Shown one piece after another: positions 44,668 to 55,571 of a stretch of 64,000 nt of DNA. The notes under the pieces were generated by a model. It worked only from the letters and a program-made list of their open reading frames with translations, had not been told where the DNA came from and made no database searches. Source of the DNA: Sphingobium chungbukense (GTDB lineage: Bacteria; Pseudomonadota; Alphaproteobacteria; Sphingomonadales; Sphingomonadaceae); contig NZ_LBIC01000007.1 in NCBI RefSeq assembly GCF_001005725.1, positions 1 to 64,000 on the forward strand, in the 5' to 3' direction. How positions within the stretch are numbered: position 1 is the stretch's first letter; each line of letters starts with the position of its first letter. The position numbers were made by a program, and so were the translations under genes.

Positions 44668-45675
44668 ATGACCCGCCTGCCCGACCCCAAGCTGCCCGAT
44701 CCCAGCGGCCCCCTTGACGCGCAACAGGCCGCCGCGGCCTTCGACCTGCTGTTCGATGCCAACCTGCCGCAAGAGGACATCGCCAGCTTCCTCGTCACCA
44801 TGGCCCGCCGCGGCGAGACGGCCACGGAAATCGCCGCGGCGGCCCGCGCCATGCGGGCCCGCATGATCCCGGTCAGTGCTCCGGCAAATGCCATCGACGT
44901 CTGCGGCACGGGCGGGGACGGCCACCATACGCTGAACGTCTCGACCGCCGTATCGCTGGTGGTCGCGGCCAGTGGCACCCCCGTTGCCAAACACGGCAAC
45001 CGCGCCGCCTCCTCCAAGGCGGGCGCTGCCGACACGCTCGAAGCGCTTGGCCTCGACCTCGACCGCGCCGCCGCGACGGCCGAAGCGACGCTGGCCGACC
45101 TTGGCATCTGTTTCCTCTTCGCGCAGAATTATCATCCCGCGCTCAAAGGGCTCGCTTCCATCCGCAAGGCGATCGGCGAACGCACCATCTTCAACCTGAT
45201 GGGTCCGCTCGCCAATCCGGCCCGGGTACGCCGCCAGCTGGTGGGCATCGCCCGCCCGGACTATGTCCCCATCTATGCCGAAGCGCTGGCGGCCCTTGGC
45301 GTCGACCATGCCATGATCGTGTCCGGTGACGAAGGGCTGGACGAACTGTCGCTGGCGGGCGGCAACGACCTGGCCGAGGTGAAGGGCAACAGCCTGGTCG
45401 CCATGCACCGCCTGACCGCCGCGGAACTCGGCCTCTCCACCCATCCGGTCGATGCGATCCGGGGCGGTGACCCCGCCCATAATGCCGCTGCCCTGCGCGC
45501 CCTGTTGCAAGGCGAAACGGGGCCTTATCGCGACGCGGTGCTGCTGAACGCCGCCGCCGCCCTTGTCGTCGCGGACGCTGTCGCCGATTTCCGCGAAGGC
45601 GTGGAAGAAGCCGCCGAAACCATCGATCGCGGCCTTGCCAACGCGCTCCTCAATTGCTGGATTGCCTATAAATGA
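44668..45675 (+). CDS. trpD: Anthranilate phosphoribosyltransferase
   Basis: The 335-residue enzyme joins anthranilate to PRPP, second step of tryptophan synthesis. The PRPP and substrate motifs [17 protein letters not shown] and [15 protein letters not shown] are present, with [18 protein letters not shown] later. I chose the ATG at 44668, which has AAGG at good spacing; a TTG at 44602 would add unlike residues. Overlaps trpC by ATGA. Confidence 0.95.
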   Translation: MTRLPDPKLPDPSGPLDAQQAAAAFDLLFDANLPQEDIASFLVTMARRGETATEIAAAARAMRARMIPVSAPANAIDVCGTGGDGHHTLNVSTAVSLVVAASGTPVAKHGNRAASSKAGAADTLEALGLDLDRAAATAEATLADLGICFLFAQNYHPALKGLASIRKAIGERTIFNLMGPLANPARVRRQLVGIARPDYVPIYAEALAALGVDHAMIVSGDEGLDELSLAGGNDLAEVKGNSLVAMHRLTAAELGLSTHPVDAIRGGDPAHNAAALRALLQGETGPYRDAVLLNAAAALVVADAVADFREGVEEAAETIDRGLANALLNCWIAYK

Positions 45676-46463
45676 CCAACAAGCTGATCGAAATCTGCGA
45701 TGTGAAGCGAGAGGAAGTCGCCCGCCGCAAGGCCGCGATCACCGTATCCACCCTGCATGCCCGCGCCGCCGAGCAGACGCCGCCGCGCGGTTTCCGCAAG
45801 GCGCTGGACGATGCCGCCCGCTCCGGCTTCGGCCTGATCGCGGAGATCAAGAAGGCCAGCCCGTCCAAGGGCCTGATCCGCCCCGATTTCGACCCGCCCG
45901 CCCATGCGCAGGCCTATGCGGCGGGCGGCGCGGCCTGCCTTTCGGTGCTGACCGACGAGCCCTATTTCCAGGGTCATGACGACTATCTGATGGCCGCTCG
46001 TTCGGCCTGCGCCCTGCCGGTGCTGCGCAAGGATTTCATGGTCGATCCCTGGCAGGTGCTGGAAAGCCGATCCTTGGGTGCCGACGCGATCCTGATCATC
46101 GTCGCTGCACTCGACGACGGACAAATGGCGGAGATCGAGGACGCAGCCCTCGGCCTTGGCATGGATGCCCTGATCGAAGTCCATGACGCGCAGGAACTGG
46201 AGCGCGCGATGAAACTCCGCTCCCGCCTGATCGGCGTCAATAATCGCGACCTGCGGGACTTCACGGTGGATTTCGCCCGCACCTATGAGCTGGTGGGGCA
46301 GGCTCCCGAAGGCTGCACCTTCGTCGCGGAAAGCGGCATCGGCAGCCATGCGGACCTCACGGCCATGGCGGACCATGGCGTGCGCTGTTTCCTGGTCGGG
46401 GAAACGCTGATGCGCCAGGCCGATGTGGAAGCCGCCACGCGCAACCTGCTGACGGGACGATGA
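45672..46463 (+). CDS. trpC: Indole-3-glycerol-phosphate synthase
   Basis: The 263-residue TIM-barrel enzyme closes the indole ring in tryptophan synthesis. Signatures are [43 protein letters not shown] and [13 protein letters not shown]. It stands alone, not fused to TrpF. Coupled to trpD (overlap) and to moaC (overlap). Confidence 0.96.
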   Translation: MTNKLIEICDVKREEVARRKAAITVSTLHARAAEQTPPRGFRKALDDAARSGFGLIAEIKKASPSKGLIRPDFDPPAHAQAYAAGGAACLSVLTDEPYFQGHDDYLMAARSACALPVLRKDFMVDPWQVLESRSLGADAILIIVAALDDGQMAEIEDAALGLGMDALIEVHDAQELERAMKLRSRLIGVNNRDLRDFTVDFARTYELVGQAPEGCTFVAESGIGSHADLTAMADHGVRCFLVGETLMRQADVEAATRNLLTGR

Positions 46464-46945
46464 GCAAGCTCACCCATCTGGACGCGGACGGCGCGGCCCA
46501 TATGGTCGATGTCTCGGCCAAGGCCATGACCGCCCGCGAAGCGATCGCCACCGGCCGCATCACCATGAGCGGGGAGGCCGCCGCCGCCATCGCGCAGGGG
46601 CTGGTGAAGAAGGGCGATGTCCTGGCCGTCGCCCGCGTCGCCGGGATCATGGCCGCCAAGCGCACCGCCGATCTGATCCCGCTCTGCCACCCGATCGCGC
46701 TCAGCAGCGTGACGGTCGATTTCGATCTCGATGCTACGGGTGTGACCGTCACCGCCACCGCCAGAACCACGGGCCAGACCGGCGTCGAGATGGAAGCGCT
46801 CACCGCCGCGACGGTCGCCCTGCTGACCGTCTATGACATGGCCAAGGCGCTGGACAAGGCCATGGTCATCGAGGAAGTCCGCCTGCTGGCCAAGAGCGGC
46901 GGCAAGTCCGGCGCCTGGACGGCCAAGGATGGACGCGCGGCATGA
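46460..46945 (+). CDS. moaC: Cyclic pyranopterin monophosphate synthase
   Basis: The 161-residue enzyme makes cyclic pyranopterin monophosphate with MoaA, first step of molybdenum cofactor synthesis. It has [28 protein letters not shown] and [20 protein letters not shown], all conserved. moaA is not nearby. ATGA overlaps at both ends. Confidence 0.96.
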   Translation: MSKLTHLDADGAAHMVDVSAKAMTAREAIATGRITMSGEAAAAIAQGLVKKGDVLAVARVAGIMAAKRTADLIPLCHPIALSSVTVDFDLDATGVTVTATARTTGQTGVEMEALTAATVALLTVYDMAKALDKAMVIEEVRLLAKSGGKSGAWTAKDGRAA

Positions 46946-48123
46946 GCCTGCTCCCGGTCGCAGAAGCGCAACGCCGGCTGATGGCATTGGCCGAGCCGCT
47001 TCCGACCGAGGACATGCCGATTCCCGCCTGCGCGGGACGCTGGCTCACCCGTGACCTCCAGGCTCTGCGCGATCAGCCCTGGGCCGATCTCTCCGCCATG
47101 GATGGCTATGCGATCCGCGCCGCCGAATGGCCCGGCCCATGGCAGGTGACGGGCGAAAGCGCGGCGGGCGGATCATTGCCATCCGCCCTCGCGCCCGGCC
47201 AGGCCTGCCGCATCTTCACCGGCGCGCCATTGCCGGAAGGCGCGGACAGCGTGCTGATCCAGGAAGATGCGGCAAGGGAGGGCCATGTCATCCGCTCTAC
47301 CGAAGGACCGCTGGCGCGGGGCCGCAACGTGCGGCCGGCGGCCTCGGATTTTGGCAAAGGCGGTCTTCTCCTGCCCGCAGGCACCGCGCTCGGTCCGGCC
47401 CAGATCGCCCTCGCCGTCCTGGGCGGCCATGGCTCCTTGCCGGTCGCGCGTCCCGCTCGCATCGCCCTGCTTTCGACCGGCGACGAGTTGGTGCCGCCGG
47501 GCACGCCCGCCCGGCCCGGCCAATTGCCCGCTTCCAATGCACCGATGTTGGCCGCGCTGCTGGGCGGGTTGCCCTGCGAAGTCGTCGACCTCGGCATCAT
47601 TCGCGACGATCTCGACAGCATGGCCGCTATTTTCAGTCGCGCCGGGCAAGCCGACATCATCGTCTCGACCGGTGGTGCGTCGGTCGGCGATCATGACATC
47701 GTCCGCCCCGCCTTCACCAAGGCGGGCGGCTCGCTCGATTTCTGGAAGATCAGGATGCGGCCCGGCAAACCCCTGATGGCGGGCACCTTGGGTTCAGCCG
47801 TCTTCCTGGGCCTGCCCGGCAATCCCGTGTCCGCCTTCGTCACCGCGACCCTTTTCCTGCTTCCGCTGGTGCGGCATCTCATGGGCTCGGTCGCCCCCCT
47901 GCCCCGGACGGCGCCCGCGACGCTTACCGCCCCCCTTCCCGCGACCGGTGAACGCGACGATTATCTGCGCGCTTATCGCAGCGAGGCCGGCATCGTCTCC
48001 CTGACCTCCCAGGACAGCGCGGCGACCGCCGCCATGGCGATGGCCGATTGCCTGATAATACGCCCCGCCGGATCACCCCCGGCCGTTGCGGGGGATGCCG
48101 TCACAATCCTCCCCCTGGCATAA
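46942..48123 (+). CDS. moeA: Molybdopterin molybdenumtransferase
   Basis: The 393-residue MoeA inserts molybdate into adenylylated molybdopterin. Signatures are [11 protein letters not shown], the [13 protein letters not shown] segment, [24 protein letters not shown] and [10 protein letters not shown] with LPGNPVSAF. It ends the trpG-trpD-trpC-moaC-moeA run. Confidence 0.95.
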   Translation: MSLLPVAEAQRRLMALAEPLPTEDMPIPACAGRWLTRDLQALRDQPWADLSAMDGYAIRAAEWPGPWQVTGESAAGGSLPSALAPGQACRIFTGAPLPEGADSVLIQEDAAREGHVIRSTEGPLARGRNVRPAASDFGKGGLLLPAGTALGPAQIALAVLGGHGSLPVARPARIALLSTGDELVPPGTPARPGQLPASNAPMLAALLGGLPCEVVDLGIIRDDLDSMAAIFSRAGQADIIVSTGGASVGDHDIVRPAFTKAGGSLDFWKIRMRPGKPLMAGTLGSAVFLGLPGNPVSAFVTATLFLLPLVRHLMGSVAPLPRTAPATLTAPLPATGERDDYLRAYRSEAGIVSLTSQDSAATAAMAMADCLIIRPAGSPPAVAGDAVTILPLA

Positions 48124-48151
48124 GGAAAGGGGCCGCGAAGCGACCCCTTCC
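48124..48151. terminator. Hairpin between convergent moeA and a small gene
   Basis: AAGGGG-C-CGC and GCG-A-CCCCTT arms with a GAA loop; T-rich on the minus-strand side (TTTCCTT). It directly follows the moeA stop and could serve both transcripts, more convincingly the minus-strand one. Confidence 0.5.
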
Positions 48152-48215
48152 AGTGCGGTCCTGATGCTGAAATCCGGCGCCATTCCTGTCCGTGACCGAA
48201 TGACGGCCGACCCGA

Positions 48216-48374
48216 TCAGCGCTGTTGCTTTCCGGGCGCCTTGTCCTGACGGCGTTCATCGCCCATCTGACCCTGCCGGTTTTCCTGCTGCTGCTGGCGT
48301 CCACCCTGGCTGGAACGATCACCGCCCTGTTGATCACGGCGCTGATTCTTGTCCTGATTATTCTGGTTGGCCAT
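48216..48374 (-). CDS. Small hydrophilic Gln/Arg/Asp-rich protein (52 residues)
   Basis: I found this short gene by hand. It reads MANQNNQDKNQRRDQQGGDR and continues with SSQGGRQQQQENRQGQMGDE, ending APGKQQR. AGGAGAG lies six bases before the ATG, and a hairpin follows the stop. It has no hydrophobic segment and is almost certainly disordered; composition recalls small stress-induced hydrophilic proteins, but no family is assigned. The strong ribosome site and terminator argue for a real gene. Confidence 0.6.
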   Translation of the reverse strand: MANQNNQDKNQRRDQQGGDRSSQGGRQQQQENRQGQMGDERRQDKAPGKQQR

Positions 48375-48494
48375 CTTACTCTCCTATTCACCTCCTTGAA
48401 GGGAGGCCGCTATAGAACGGCCCGTGGACGCTGGCGTTCCGGCAAATGCGGCCAACGGTTAAGCGCTTGACTTCCCCTTTTTCGTTTCCTATGC

Positions 48495-48509
48495 GTTCTC
48501 CATCCGTTC
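48495..48509 (+). promoter_or_regulatory. SOS (LexA) box before lexA
   Basis: GTTC-TCCATCC-GTTC, exactly the GTTC-N7-GTTC operator of alphaproteobacterial LexA, 19 bp before the lexA start. It indicates autorepression and induction by DNA damage. Confidence 0.85.
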
Positions 48510-48527
48510 CAAAGAGGGCAAGCAGGC

Positions 48528-49202
48528 ATGTTGACCATCAAGCAACAGGAATTGCTGAGCTTCATTCAGACCCGGCTGGAGGAGGGAGGCGTGTCCCCGT
48601 CCTTCGAGGAAATGAAGGAAGCGCTGGATCTCAGGTCCAAATCCGGCATCCATCGCCTGATCAATGCGCTGGAGGAGCGCGGTTTCATCCGTCGGCTGCC
48701 CAACCGCGCCCGCGCGCTGGAGGTTCTGAAACTTCCCGAGGCCATGCATCGCAATGCGCCGAAAGTCATCACGCCGCCCAAGCCGCAACTGGTGGCAAGC
48801 GCTCCGATCGCCGCCAATGACGTGCTGGAAATCCCGCTGCACGGACGGATTGCGGCGGGCGTGCCGATCGAGGCCCTGGAAGGGCAGAACATGCTCTCCG
48901 TGCCGGCGGCGCTGCTGGGTTCCGGCGACCATTATGCGCTGGAGGTTGCGGGTGATTCCATGATGGAGGCGGGCATTCTCGACGGCGACTTCGCATTGAT
49001 CCAGCGAACCGACGTCGCGCGGGAAGGACAGATCGTCGTTGCCCTGATCGACGACAGCGAAGCGACGCTCAAATATTTCCGGCGCGAAGGACCCAAGGTC
49101 CGGCTCGATCCGGCGAACAGCGCCTATGAGCCGCAAATCTACGATCCGCAGCAGGTCCGCATCCAGGGCAAGCTCGCAGGATTGCTGCGCCGCTATAATT
49201 GA
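48528..49202 (+). CDS. lexA: LexA repressor
   Basis: The 224-residue SOS repressor has an N-terminal winged helix ([40 protein letters not shown]), an Ala-Gly self-cleavage site in [11 protein letters not shown], and the Ser-Lys dyad: Ser in [10 protein letters not shown] and Lys in [10 protein letters not shown]. The 3' end overlaps the convergent comEC gene by 10 bp. Confidence 0.96.
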   Translation: MLTIKQQELLSFIQTRLEEGGVSPSFEEMKEALDLRSKSGIHRLINALEERGFIRRLPNRARALEVLKLPEAMHRNAPKVITPPKPQLVASAPIAANDVLEIPLHGRIAAGVPIEALEGQNMLSVPAALLGSGDHYALEVAGDSMMEAGILDGDFALIQRTDVAREGQIVVALIDDSEATLKYFRREGPKVRLDPANSAYEPQIYDPQQVRIQGKLAGLLRRYN

Positions 49203-51352
49203 GAGGATCGGCGCGGCCTGAACGCGGACCACGCAATCCAGGGATGCTCGTCATCCACGCTTCTGACGGTGCGGACAAAGGGGACTTCGAGGTCAATGGC
49301 CAGCCCTCCGGTCCGCGCAAGCAGGCGCCGGTCCGCTTTCAGCCAGCGTGGGCGGCAGGAAACGGGGAGGAACCGGTCGCTGATCACGATATCCGCCCGT
49401 GCACAGTCTCGGGCCAGCACCCCGCTCTCGATCCTGGCGCTGCTCCGCGTCACCAGTATGTCCCAGTTCCGTCCATCGCCCTTCAACCGTACCGCACAAA
49501 GGTCAGGTGAACAGCGCGATGCTGGCATGGCAGCCATCGCTTCCAGCATACCGTCATAGCCGGCGGTTTCGGCGAGCGCATCGCGCACATAGCCTCCGGC
49601 CCTCTCCCGCAAAATAGCCATGCCCCCGCTCGCGGTCCGGACAGCGACATGACGGCCGTCTCCCGTTATCAACAAGGTGGGCGGCCCGCTTTTCAGGATC
49701 ATCGCTACGCCCGCCGCCGCGGGGATCAGCCCTACCCAGCGCCATCGGCTGCGCCACAGCAGGCACCAGAGCAGGCCTGCAAGGATCAGCGCGAAAATCC
49801 CGCCGGACTGCGCGGATGATCGCATGATCGCCCAGGGACTGGACGCCACCCCATGCGCAACGAGCAGCAACAGATCGAGCGCGCGTGCAGTGAGCCACCA
49901 GAAGGGCGCGCCCCATCCACACAGATCGAACAGCAAGGCGAGCGCTTCCAGCGGCATGATGACAAAGGTGGTGAGCGGAATCGCCACCAGATTGGCGATG
50001 GCCCCCAACATTCCCGCCTTGTGAAAATGGAAGATGGCGATCGGCGCAAGCACCAGCTCCACCACCAGCCCCGTCGCCAGCATGGCCAGCAAGTGCCGGC
50101 CCAACCGACGCCAACTGGCCTCTTCCCGTGCGGCGATGAAGCCCCGGAAACGCGGATGCTCACCCAACGCGACCAGCGCGACCACGGCGGCGAAGCTCAT
50201 CTGGAAACTGGGACCCACCAACGCCTCCGGCCAGGCCAGCAGCACCACCAGCGCACCGGCCGCAACCAACCGCAATGTGATGGCGTCCCGCCCCATGGCC
50301 AGCCCGCCCAGCACCAGCAAGGCGGCGACGCAGGACCGCACGGTCGGCACTTCCGCTCCGGTCAGCAATGTATAGCCGATGCCCGCAAGCGCGCCGCCGC
50401 CCGCCGCGATCAGCATCAACGGCCAATCCAGCGCCGCCCGCCGGCTGAGCGCCATCGCCCGCATCAACAGGAACACGACCGCCGCGATGAGAGCCGTCAC
50501 ATGCAGGCCACTGATCGACAGCAAGTGCGCGAGGCCGCTGCGCCGCATCGCCTCGGCATCATCCTCCGCGATCGCCCCCTGATCCCCCGTCGCCAGCGCG
50601 GCGGCGATGCCACCGCCGGCGCCGGGAATCTGCCCAACGATATGCGCGAACAGCCGCTCCCTCATCGGCGGCGGCGCGGAAGCCGGTCGCAATAGCGCGA
50701 TCGGCTTGAGAACGCGGCCCGTCGCCCCGATGCCGTCGAAATAGGCCCGCCGCGCAAAATCATATCCACCAGGCAGGCCCGGCGATGCAGGCGGCATCAA
50801 TCTTGTACGAAAACGCACGACCGCGCCTCTCCCCAGGCCGGCGGGTGTCAGTTCATCGTCCAGATTGACCCGGATGAGCGGCGGCAGGCCAGGGGCGTCA
50901 ATCGGCCGCACCAGCATGCGACTCATCTTCTGAGCCGGGACCGGATTGAGCCGTTTCACCTCTCCGCTCACCTCGACGAACACCGCCTGGGCCAATGGCG
51001 GCGCACCCAAAAACGTCGCCTTCCCCCAGATCAGTACGCAGCCGAAACAGGCCATCATGCTTCCGATCAGGACCGCCCGGCGCAGCCGCCCGCCGCTCGG
51101 CAGGAGCAACGCGGCACAGGCCAGGGCCAGTGAAGCGCTACAAAAGGCCAGCCATCCCAATCTGTTAGGCAAAGAAAACCAGGCCGCAATTCCTGCACCG
51201 AGCGCCACGGGGACCCATAGCGGCAGCTGCTCGCGCTCCTCCTCCAGCCAGGCTTCCACCCTCTCCAAAAGCGACAGCGCGCCGTGTCGGCCATAACCGA
51301 CAACGGAGGTTTGTCGTGGCTCGAAAGCCATGCTAGGGGGCGTCGCGATCAT
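49193..51352 (-). CDS. comEC: ComEC/Rec2 family DNA-uptake membrane protein
   Basis: The 719-residue inner-membrane channel protein has N-terminal membrane helices, a DUF4131-type region, then the Competence domain with [17 protein letters not shown] and [21 protein letters not shown]. The C-terminal 200 residues occupy the place of the metallo-beta-lactamase domain, but I find no HxHxDH zinc motif, so nuclease activity is doubtful. Involved in DNA import where a competence pilus exists; none is in the window apart from the T2SS pseudopilus. Confidence 0.9.
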   Translation of the reverse strand: MIATPPSMAFEPRQTSVVGYGRHGALSLLERVEAWLEEEREQLPLWVPVALGAGIAAWFSLPNRLGWLAFCSASLALACAALLLPSGGRLRRAVLIGSMMACFGCVLIWGKATFLGAPPLAQAVFVEVSGEVKRLNPVPAQKMSRMLVRPIDAPGLPPLIRVNLDDELTPAGLGRGAVVRFRTRLMPPASPGLPGGYDFARRAYFDGIGATGRVLKPIALLRPASAPPPMRERLFAHIVGQIPGAGGGIAAALATGDQGAIAEDDAEAMRRSGLAHLLSISGLHVTALIAAVVFLLMRAMALSRRAALDWPLMLIAAGGGALAGIGYTLLTGAEVPTVRSCVAALLVLGGLAMGRDAITLRLVAAGALVVLLAWPEALVGPSFQMSFAAVVALVALGEHPRFRGFIAAREEASWRRLGRHLLAMLATGLVVELVLAPIAIFHFHKAGMLGAIANLVAIPLTTFVIMPLEALALLFDLCGWGAPFWWLTARALDLLLLVAHGVASSPWAIMRSSAQSGGIFALILAGLLWCLLWRSRWRWVGLIPAAAGVAMILKSGPPTLLITGDGRHVAVRTASGGMAILRERAGGYVRDALAETAGYDGMLEAMAAMPASRCSPDLCAVRLKGDGRNWDILVTRSSARIESGVLARDCARADIVISDRFLPVSCRPRWLKADRRLLARTGGLAIDLEVPFVRTVRSVDDEHPWIAWSAFRPRRSSQL

Positions 51353-51379
51353 GGATAGGCCAGGTGGATATCGGAGCGA

Positions 51380-52834
51380 ATGTCAGGGAATGAAGCGGTG
51401 AGTGCCACGGGTTCGAACAGACAGGTAGTAACCCGTTTTGCGCCGTCGCCCACCGGTTTTCTTCATATCGGGGGGGCGCGGACCGCGCTGTTCAACTGGC
51501 TGTTCGCGCGCCATCATGGTGGCAGGTTCCTGCTGCGGATCGAGGATACCGATCGTGCCCGCTCGACGCAGGAGGCGGTCGCCGCAATCTTCGACGGACT
51601 GGAATGGCTGGGCCTTGGCGGCGACGAACCGGCGGTGTTCCAGTTCGAACGAACGCCCCGCCATGCCGAGGTCGCCAACCAGTTGCTCGCGGCCGGCCAT
51701 GCCTATCGCTGCTATGCGACGCCCGAGGAACTGGCCGAATTGCGCGAACAGCAGCGCGCCGCCAAGCAGCCGATGCGCTATGACGGTCGCTGGCGCGACC
51801 GCTCGCCGGAGGAAGCTCCCGAAGGCGCGCCCCATGTCATTCGCCTGAAGGCCCCGCGAACCGGCGAAACCGTCATCGAGGACGCCGTGCAGGGGCGCGT
51901 CGTCGTCCAGAATGCGGAGCTGGACGACATGATCCTCCTGCGCTCCGACGGCACGCCGACTTACATGCTGGCCGTGGTGGTCGACGACCATGACATGGGC
52001 GTGACCCACGTCATTCGCGGCGACGATCATCTCAACAATGCATTCCGGCAGCTCGGCATCATAAGGGCGATGAATTGGGAAGAGCCGATCTACGCCCATA
52101 TCCCCCTGATCCACGGATCGGACGGGGCCAAGCTGTCAAAGCGCCACGGCGCGCTCGGCGTCGACGCCTATCGCGACGAAATGGGCATGCTGCCCGAAGC
52201 GGTGCTCAACTATCTGCTGCGCCTGGGCTGGGGCCATGGCGACGAGGAGATCATCTCCCGCGACCGCGCGGTCGAGCTGTTCGATATTGCAGGCGTCGGC
52301 CGCTCGCCCTCGCGCTTCGACATCAAGAAGCTGGAGAATCTCAACGGTCATTATCTGCGTGAAGCGGACGATGCGCGCCTGGCCGCGCTGGTGGCGCCCC
52401 GGATCGCGCAAAGACTGGCCATCGTCCTTCCGGCAGGCGCGGAAAAGCTGCTGACCGACGCCATGCCCTCCCTCAAACCCCGCGCCAAGACGCTTAACGA
52501 AATTGCCGAGGGTGCAGAATATTTGTTCAAAAATTGCCCGCTGGATTTTGACGACAAGGCCCTTGCTCTGCTAGACGACTCGGCGCGCGCGCTGCTGGGA
52601 CAGACAGCCGACGCTCTTGCACCCGTCCCATCCTGGACGGTCGAAGCGATCGAGGAAGCGATACGCCGCGTGGCAGAGGATGCCGGCCTCGGGCTTGGAA
52701 AGGTCGCGCAGCCTTTGCGCGCGGCGTTGACCGGTCGCACGGTTTCGCCGGGAATTTTCGACGTCCTTTTCCTTCTGGGGAAGGCGGAGAGCTTGGAACG
52801 ATTGGCCGCTGTGAGGCACGCATCGACCAATTGA
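51380..52834 (+). CDS. gltX: Glutamyl-tRNA synthetase
   Basis: The 484-residue class I synthetase has the HIGH-type motif in [20 protein letters not shown] and the KMSKS-type motif in [10 protein letters not shown]. The C-terminal helical anticodon domain ends with [20 protein letters not shown]. Length is normal. It starts 27 bp from the divergent comEC gene. Confidence 0.97.
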   Translation: MSGNEAVSATGSNRQVVTRFAPSPTGFLHIGGARTALFNWLFARHHGGRFLLRIEDTDRARSTQEAVAAIFDGLEWLGLGGDEPAVFQFERTPRHAEVANQLLAAGHAYRCYATPEELAELREQQRAAKQPMRYDGRWRDRSPEEAPEGAPHVIRLKAPRTGETVIEDAVQGRVVVQNAELDDMILLRSDGTPTYMLAVVVDDHDMGVTHVIRGDDHLNNAFRQLGIIRAMNWEEPIYAHIPLIHGSDGAKLSKRHGALGVDAYRDEMGMLPEAVLNYLLRLGWGHGDEEIISRDRAVELFDIAGVGRSPSRFDIKKLENLNGHYLREADDARLAALVAPRIAQRLAIVLPAGAEKLLTDAMPSLKPRAKTLNEIAEGAEYLFKNCPLDFDDKALALLDDSARALLGQTADALAPVPSWTVEAIEEAIRRVAEDAGLGLGKVAQPLRAALTGRTVSPGIFDVLFLLGKAESLERLAAVRHASTN

Positions 52835-52851
52835 AGTATCAGGAGAATACC

Positions 52852-54138
52852 ATGTCGGATAACAATGCCACTTTGAGCGTCGGCGGAGACGCGAAGGACT
52901 ATGCCATTCTGAACGGCACGGTCGGACCGCAGGTCATCGACGTCCGCAAGCTCTACGCCAACACCGGCATGTTCACCTACGATCCCGGCTTCACCTCGAC
53001 CGCCAGCTGCGATTCGGGTCTGACCTATATCGACGGCGACGCCGGCGTACTGCTGCACCGTGGTTATCCGATCGACCAGCTCGCCGAACAGTCGAGCTTC
53101 ATGGAAGTGTCCTACCTCCTCCTCAACGGCGAACTGCCCTCGAAGAAGGAATTGGAGGACTTCACCCGCACGATCACGCGCCACACCATGGTGCATGAAC
53201 AGCTCACCACCTTCTATCGCGGTTTCCGCCGCGACGCGCACCCGATGGCGATCATGTGCGGCGTGGTCGGCGCGCTGTCGGCCTTCTACCACGACTCGAC
53301 CGACATCAACGACCCGGAACAGCGCAAGATCGCCAGCCACCGCCTGATCGCCAAGATGCCGACGATCGCCGCCATGGCGTACAAATATTCGGTGGGTCAG
53401 CCCTTCGTCTATCCGCGCAACGACCTGTCCTACACCGCCAACTTCCTGAACATGACCTTCTCGGTCCCGGCGGAGGAATATGTCATCGACCCGGTCGTCG
53501 TCGACGCGATGGACAAGATCTTCACCCTGCACGCCGACCATGAGCAGAACGCCTCGACATCGACCGTGCGTCTGGCGGGTTCCTCGGGCGCCAACCCCTT
53601 CGCCTGCATCGCGGCGGGCATCGCCTGCCTGTGGGGTCCGGCGCATGGCGGCGCGAACGAAGCCGCGCTCAACATGCTGCGCGAGATCGGCACCGTCGAC
53701 CGCATTCCGGAATATATCGCCCGCGCCAAGAACAAGGACGATCCGTTCCGCCTGATGGGCTTCGGACATCGCGTCTACAAGAATTACGACCCGCGCGCGA
53801 CCGTGATGCAGAAGACCGCGAAGGACGTTCTCGCCAAGCTGGGCGTCAACGATCCGATCTTCGACGTGGCGAAGGAACTGGAGCAGATCGCGCTCCACGA
53901 TCCTTATTTCATCGAGAAGAAGCTTTACCCGAACGTCGACTTCTACTCGGGCGTGATCCTCTCGGCCATCGGCTTCCCGACCGAGATGTTCACCGTGCTC
54001 TTCGCGCTGGCCCGCACCGTCGGCTGGGTCGCGCAGTGGAACGAAATGATCTCCGACCCAGCGCAGAAGATCGGCCGTCCGCGCCAGCTCTATACCGGCC
54101 CGTCGCAGCGCGACTATGTGCCGGTCGAAAAGCGCTAA
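52852..54138 (+). CDS. gltA: Citrate synthase
   Basis: The 428-residue type II citrate synthase condenses acetyl-CoA and oxaloacetate in the TCA cycle. Active-site His residues are in [13 protein letters not shown] and [15 protein letters not shown], and the Asp in NVDFYSGV. The start is the ATG at 52852 (MSDNNATLS) after AGGAG; an in-frame TTG overlapping the gltX stop would add seven residues. Followed by a clear terminator. Confidence 0.97.
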   Translation: MSDNNATLSVGGDAKDYAILNGTVGPQVIDVRKLYANTGMFTYDPGFTSTASCDSGLTYIDGDAGVLLHRGYPIDQLAEQSSFMEVSYLLLNGELPSKKELEDFTRTITRHTMVHEQLTTFYRGFRRDAHPMAIMCGVVGALSAFYHDSTDINDPEQRKIASHRLIAKMPTIAAMAYKYSVGQPFVYPRNDLSYTANFLNMTFSVPAEEYVIDPVVVDAMDKIFTLHADHEQNASTSTVRLAGSSGANPFACIAAGIACLWGPAHGGANEAALNMLREIGTVDRIPEYIARAKNKDDPFRLMGFGHRVYKNYDPRATVMQKTAKDVLAKLGVNDPIFDVAKELEQIALHDPYFIEKKLYPNVDFYSGVILSAIGFPTEMFTVLFALARTVGWVAQWNEMISDPAQKIGRPRQLYTGPSQRDYVPVEKR

Positions 54139-54161
54139 TCCGCTTTCATCGCTTCAAGAAG

Positions 54162-54187
54162 ACGGCGCCCAACCGGGCGCCGTTTTT
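54162..54187 (+). terminator. Rho-independent terminator of gltA
   Basis: ACGGCGCCC-AACC-GGGCGCCGT, a perfect nine-pair stem followed by TTTTT, 24 bp after the gltA stop. It also separates gltA from the convergent kinase-like gene. Confidence 0.9.
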
Positions 54188-54191
54188 CGTT

Positions 54192-55571
54192 TCAGTCCAA
54201 AGCGGGCAGCAGCAGGGCAAATCTCGCGCCGCCATCGGGCGCGTCACCGATACCAATGTCACCGCCCATCGCCCGCGCCAGCCGCCGCGAAATATAAAGG
54301 CCAAGCCCACTGCCCCCGGCATCGCTGCGGCCGAGGCGCTCGAACTTCTCGAAAATCCGCTCACGGCTGTCTTCCGGCACGCCGTCCCCCTGGTCCAGGA
54401 CCGCGATCCACGCCTGCTCACCGGCCCGTCCCGTCTCGATCCGCACGATCGATCCTTCCGGAGCGTAACGCACCGCATTGCCCACCAGGTTCATCAATAT
54501 CTGCAAGGCCCGGCGGAATTCCCCCACCGCGGGCTGCGACGCTTCCACTTCAGGCGCCACGATGGAAATCCCGCGATCCATCGCCTTGACGAGGAACAGG
54601 CCTGCCGCCCGCCGCCCAAGATCCGCCAGGTCCAGTTCTTCGGCGATGACGGTAAAATCGGGCCGGTCGATCGCCTGGAGATCGGCCAGATCGTCGATCA
54701 GCGCCATCAGATGCCGCCCCGCCGCCGCTATGTCATTGGCATAGCCCACATAATCCGGCCGCAGGGGACCTTCGAACTGGGCGCCGATCGAATCGGCATT
54801 GGCAATGATCCGTCCCAACGGCTGGCGCAGCGACCGGTCCAGACGCTTCCCGAATTCGGCGGGATAAAGTGCCGTCGGCTCCGGCTCTGCGAGCGGCGCC
54901 ATGACCGCCCGGTCGATCGGCAGCGCCTTGCCGCGATAGCCCACCAACTGCCCCGCAAGGTCGAACATCGGGAAACCCGACAAGGCGAAATGCTGCGTCG
55001 CATCGCTTGCCAGGCTGGCCGATTGTCCGCGAAAGGCACGCCGCTGGGCGAAACCCCGCAATATGGGCAGATCACCCTCTCCGTCAGGCCGTAATTCGAA
55101 ATAGCTGGTGAAGGGGCTGCCCGGCACAGGTGACGTGCCCGGCAATATCCCCTGTGCACCCTGCCCTTCCAACACCATCTGGAACCGCAACTGCGTGTCG
55201 ATCTGCCAGGTCCAGCCCTCGGACAAGGCCGCAATGTCCATATCCCGCTGGGCCAGATCGACAGGCACGGCGGCGGGAGGTCGCTCATACCAGTCGATGA
55301 TCGCCATCTGGATGGAAGCACCATCGGGCTTGGCCCGGACCCACATGTCTATGTCACCGCGATCGGCCGCTGCCACCACCGGTCGCGACACCCCGATGCC
55401 CAGCTTCGCCGCCAGCCGCGCTATCGCCGCGAGTTGCGGAATCGCCAGGACTTCGCCCAGTTCGCCGCCCGCCTCTTGCTGCAAGGCGAGCAGGGGCGCG
55501 TCCGCGCTCAGCAATCGGCCATCCGCGGCGACCGTCGCCCGGATGACGGCGGGATGCGACGGCATGTGCAT
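54192..55571 (-). CDS. Histidine kinase-like protein lacking the phospho-accepting His
   Basis: The 459-residue soluble protein has a PAS-like region (about 150-225), a helical dimerisation domain and an intact HATPase domain: N box LMNLVGNAVRYAPEG, G1 LDQGDGVPE, F box IFEKFERLGR, G2 GGSGLGLYISRRLA. In the H box the usual S-H-E-L-R-T-P-L reads D-R246-S-L-R-Q-P-L, so the His is Arg. It should bind ATP but cannot autophosphorylate in the normal way. Other kinases without this His (for example DivL in Caulobacter, which has Tyr) act as signalling scaffolds. The ATG at 55571 overlaps the previous gene's stop. Confidence 0.82.
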   Translation of the reverse strand: MHMPSHPAVIRATVAADGRLLSADAPLLALQQEAGGELGEVLAIPQLAAIARLAAKLGIGVSRPVVAAADRGDIDMWVRAKPDGASIQMAIIDWYERPPAAVPVDLAQRDMDIAALSEGWTWQIDTQLRFQMVLEGQGAQGILPGTSPVPGSPFTSYFELRPDGEGDLPILRGFAQRRAFRGQSASLASDATQHFALSGFPMFDLAGQLVGYRGKALPIDRAVMAPLAEPEPTALYPAEFGKRLDRSLRQPLGRIIANADSIGAQFEGPLRPDYVGYANDIAAAGRHLMALIDDLADLQAIDRPDFTVIAEELDLADLGRRAAGLFLVKAMDRGISIVAPEVEASQPAVGEFRRALQILMNLVGNAVRYAPEGSIVRIETGRAGEQAWIAVLDQGDGVPEDSRERIFEKFERLGRSDAGGSGLGLYISRRLARAMGGDIGIGDAPDGGARFALLLPALD

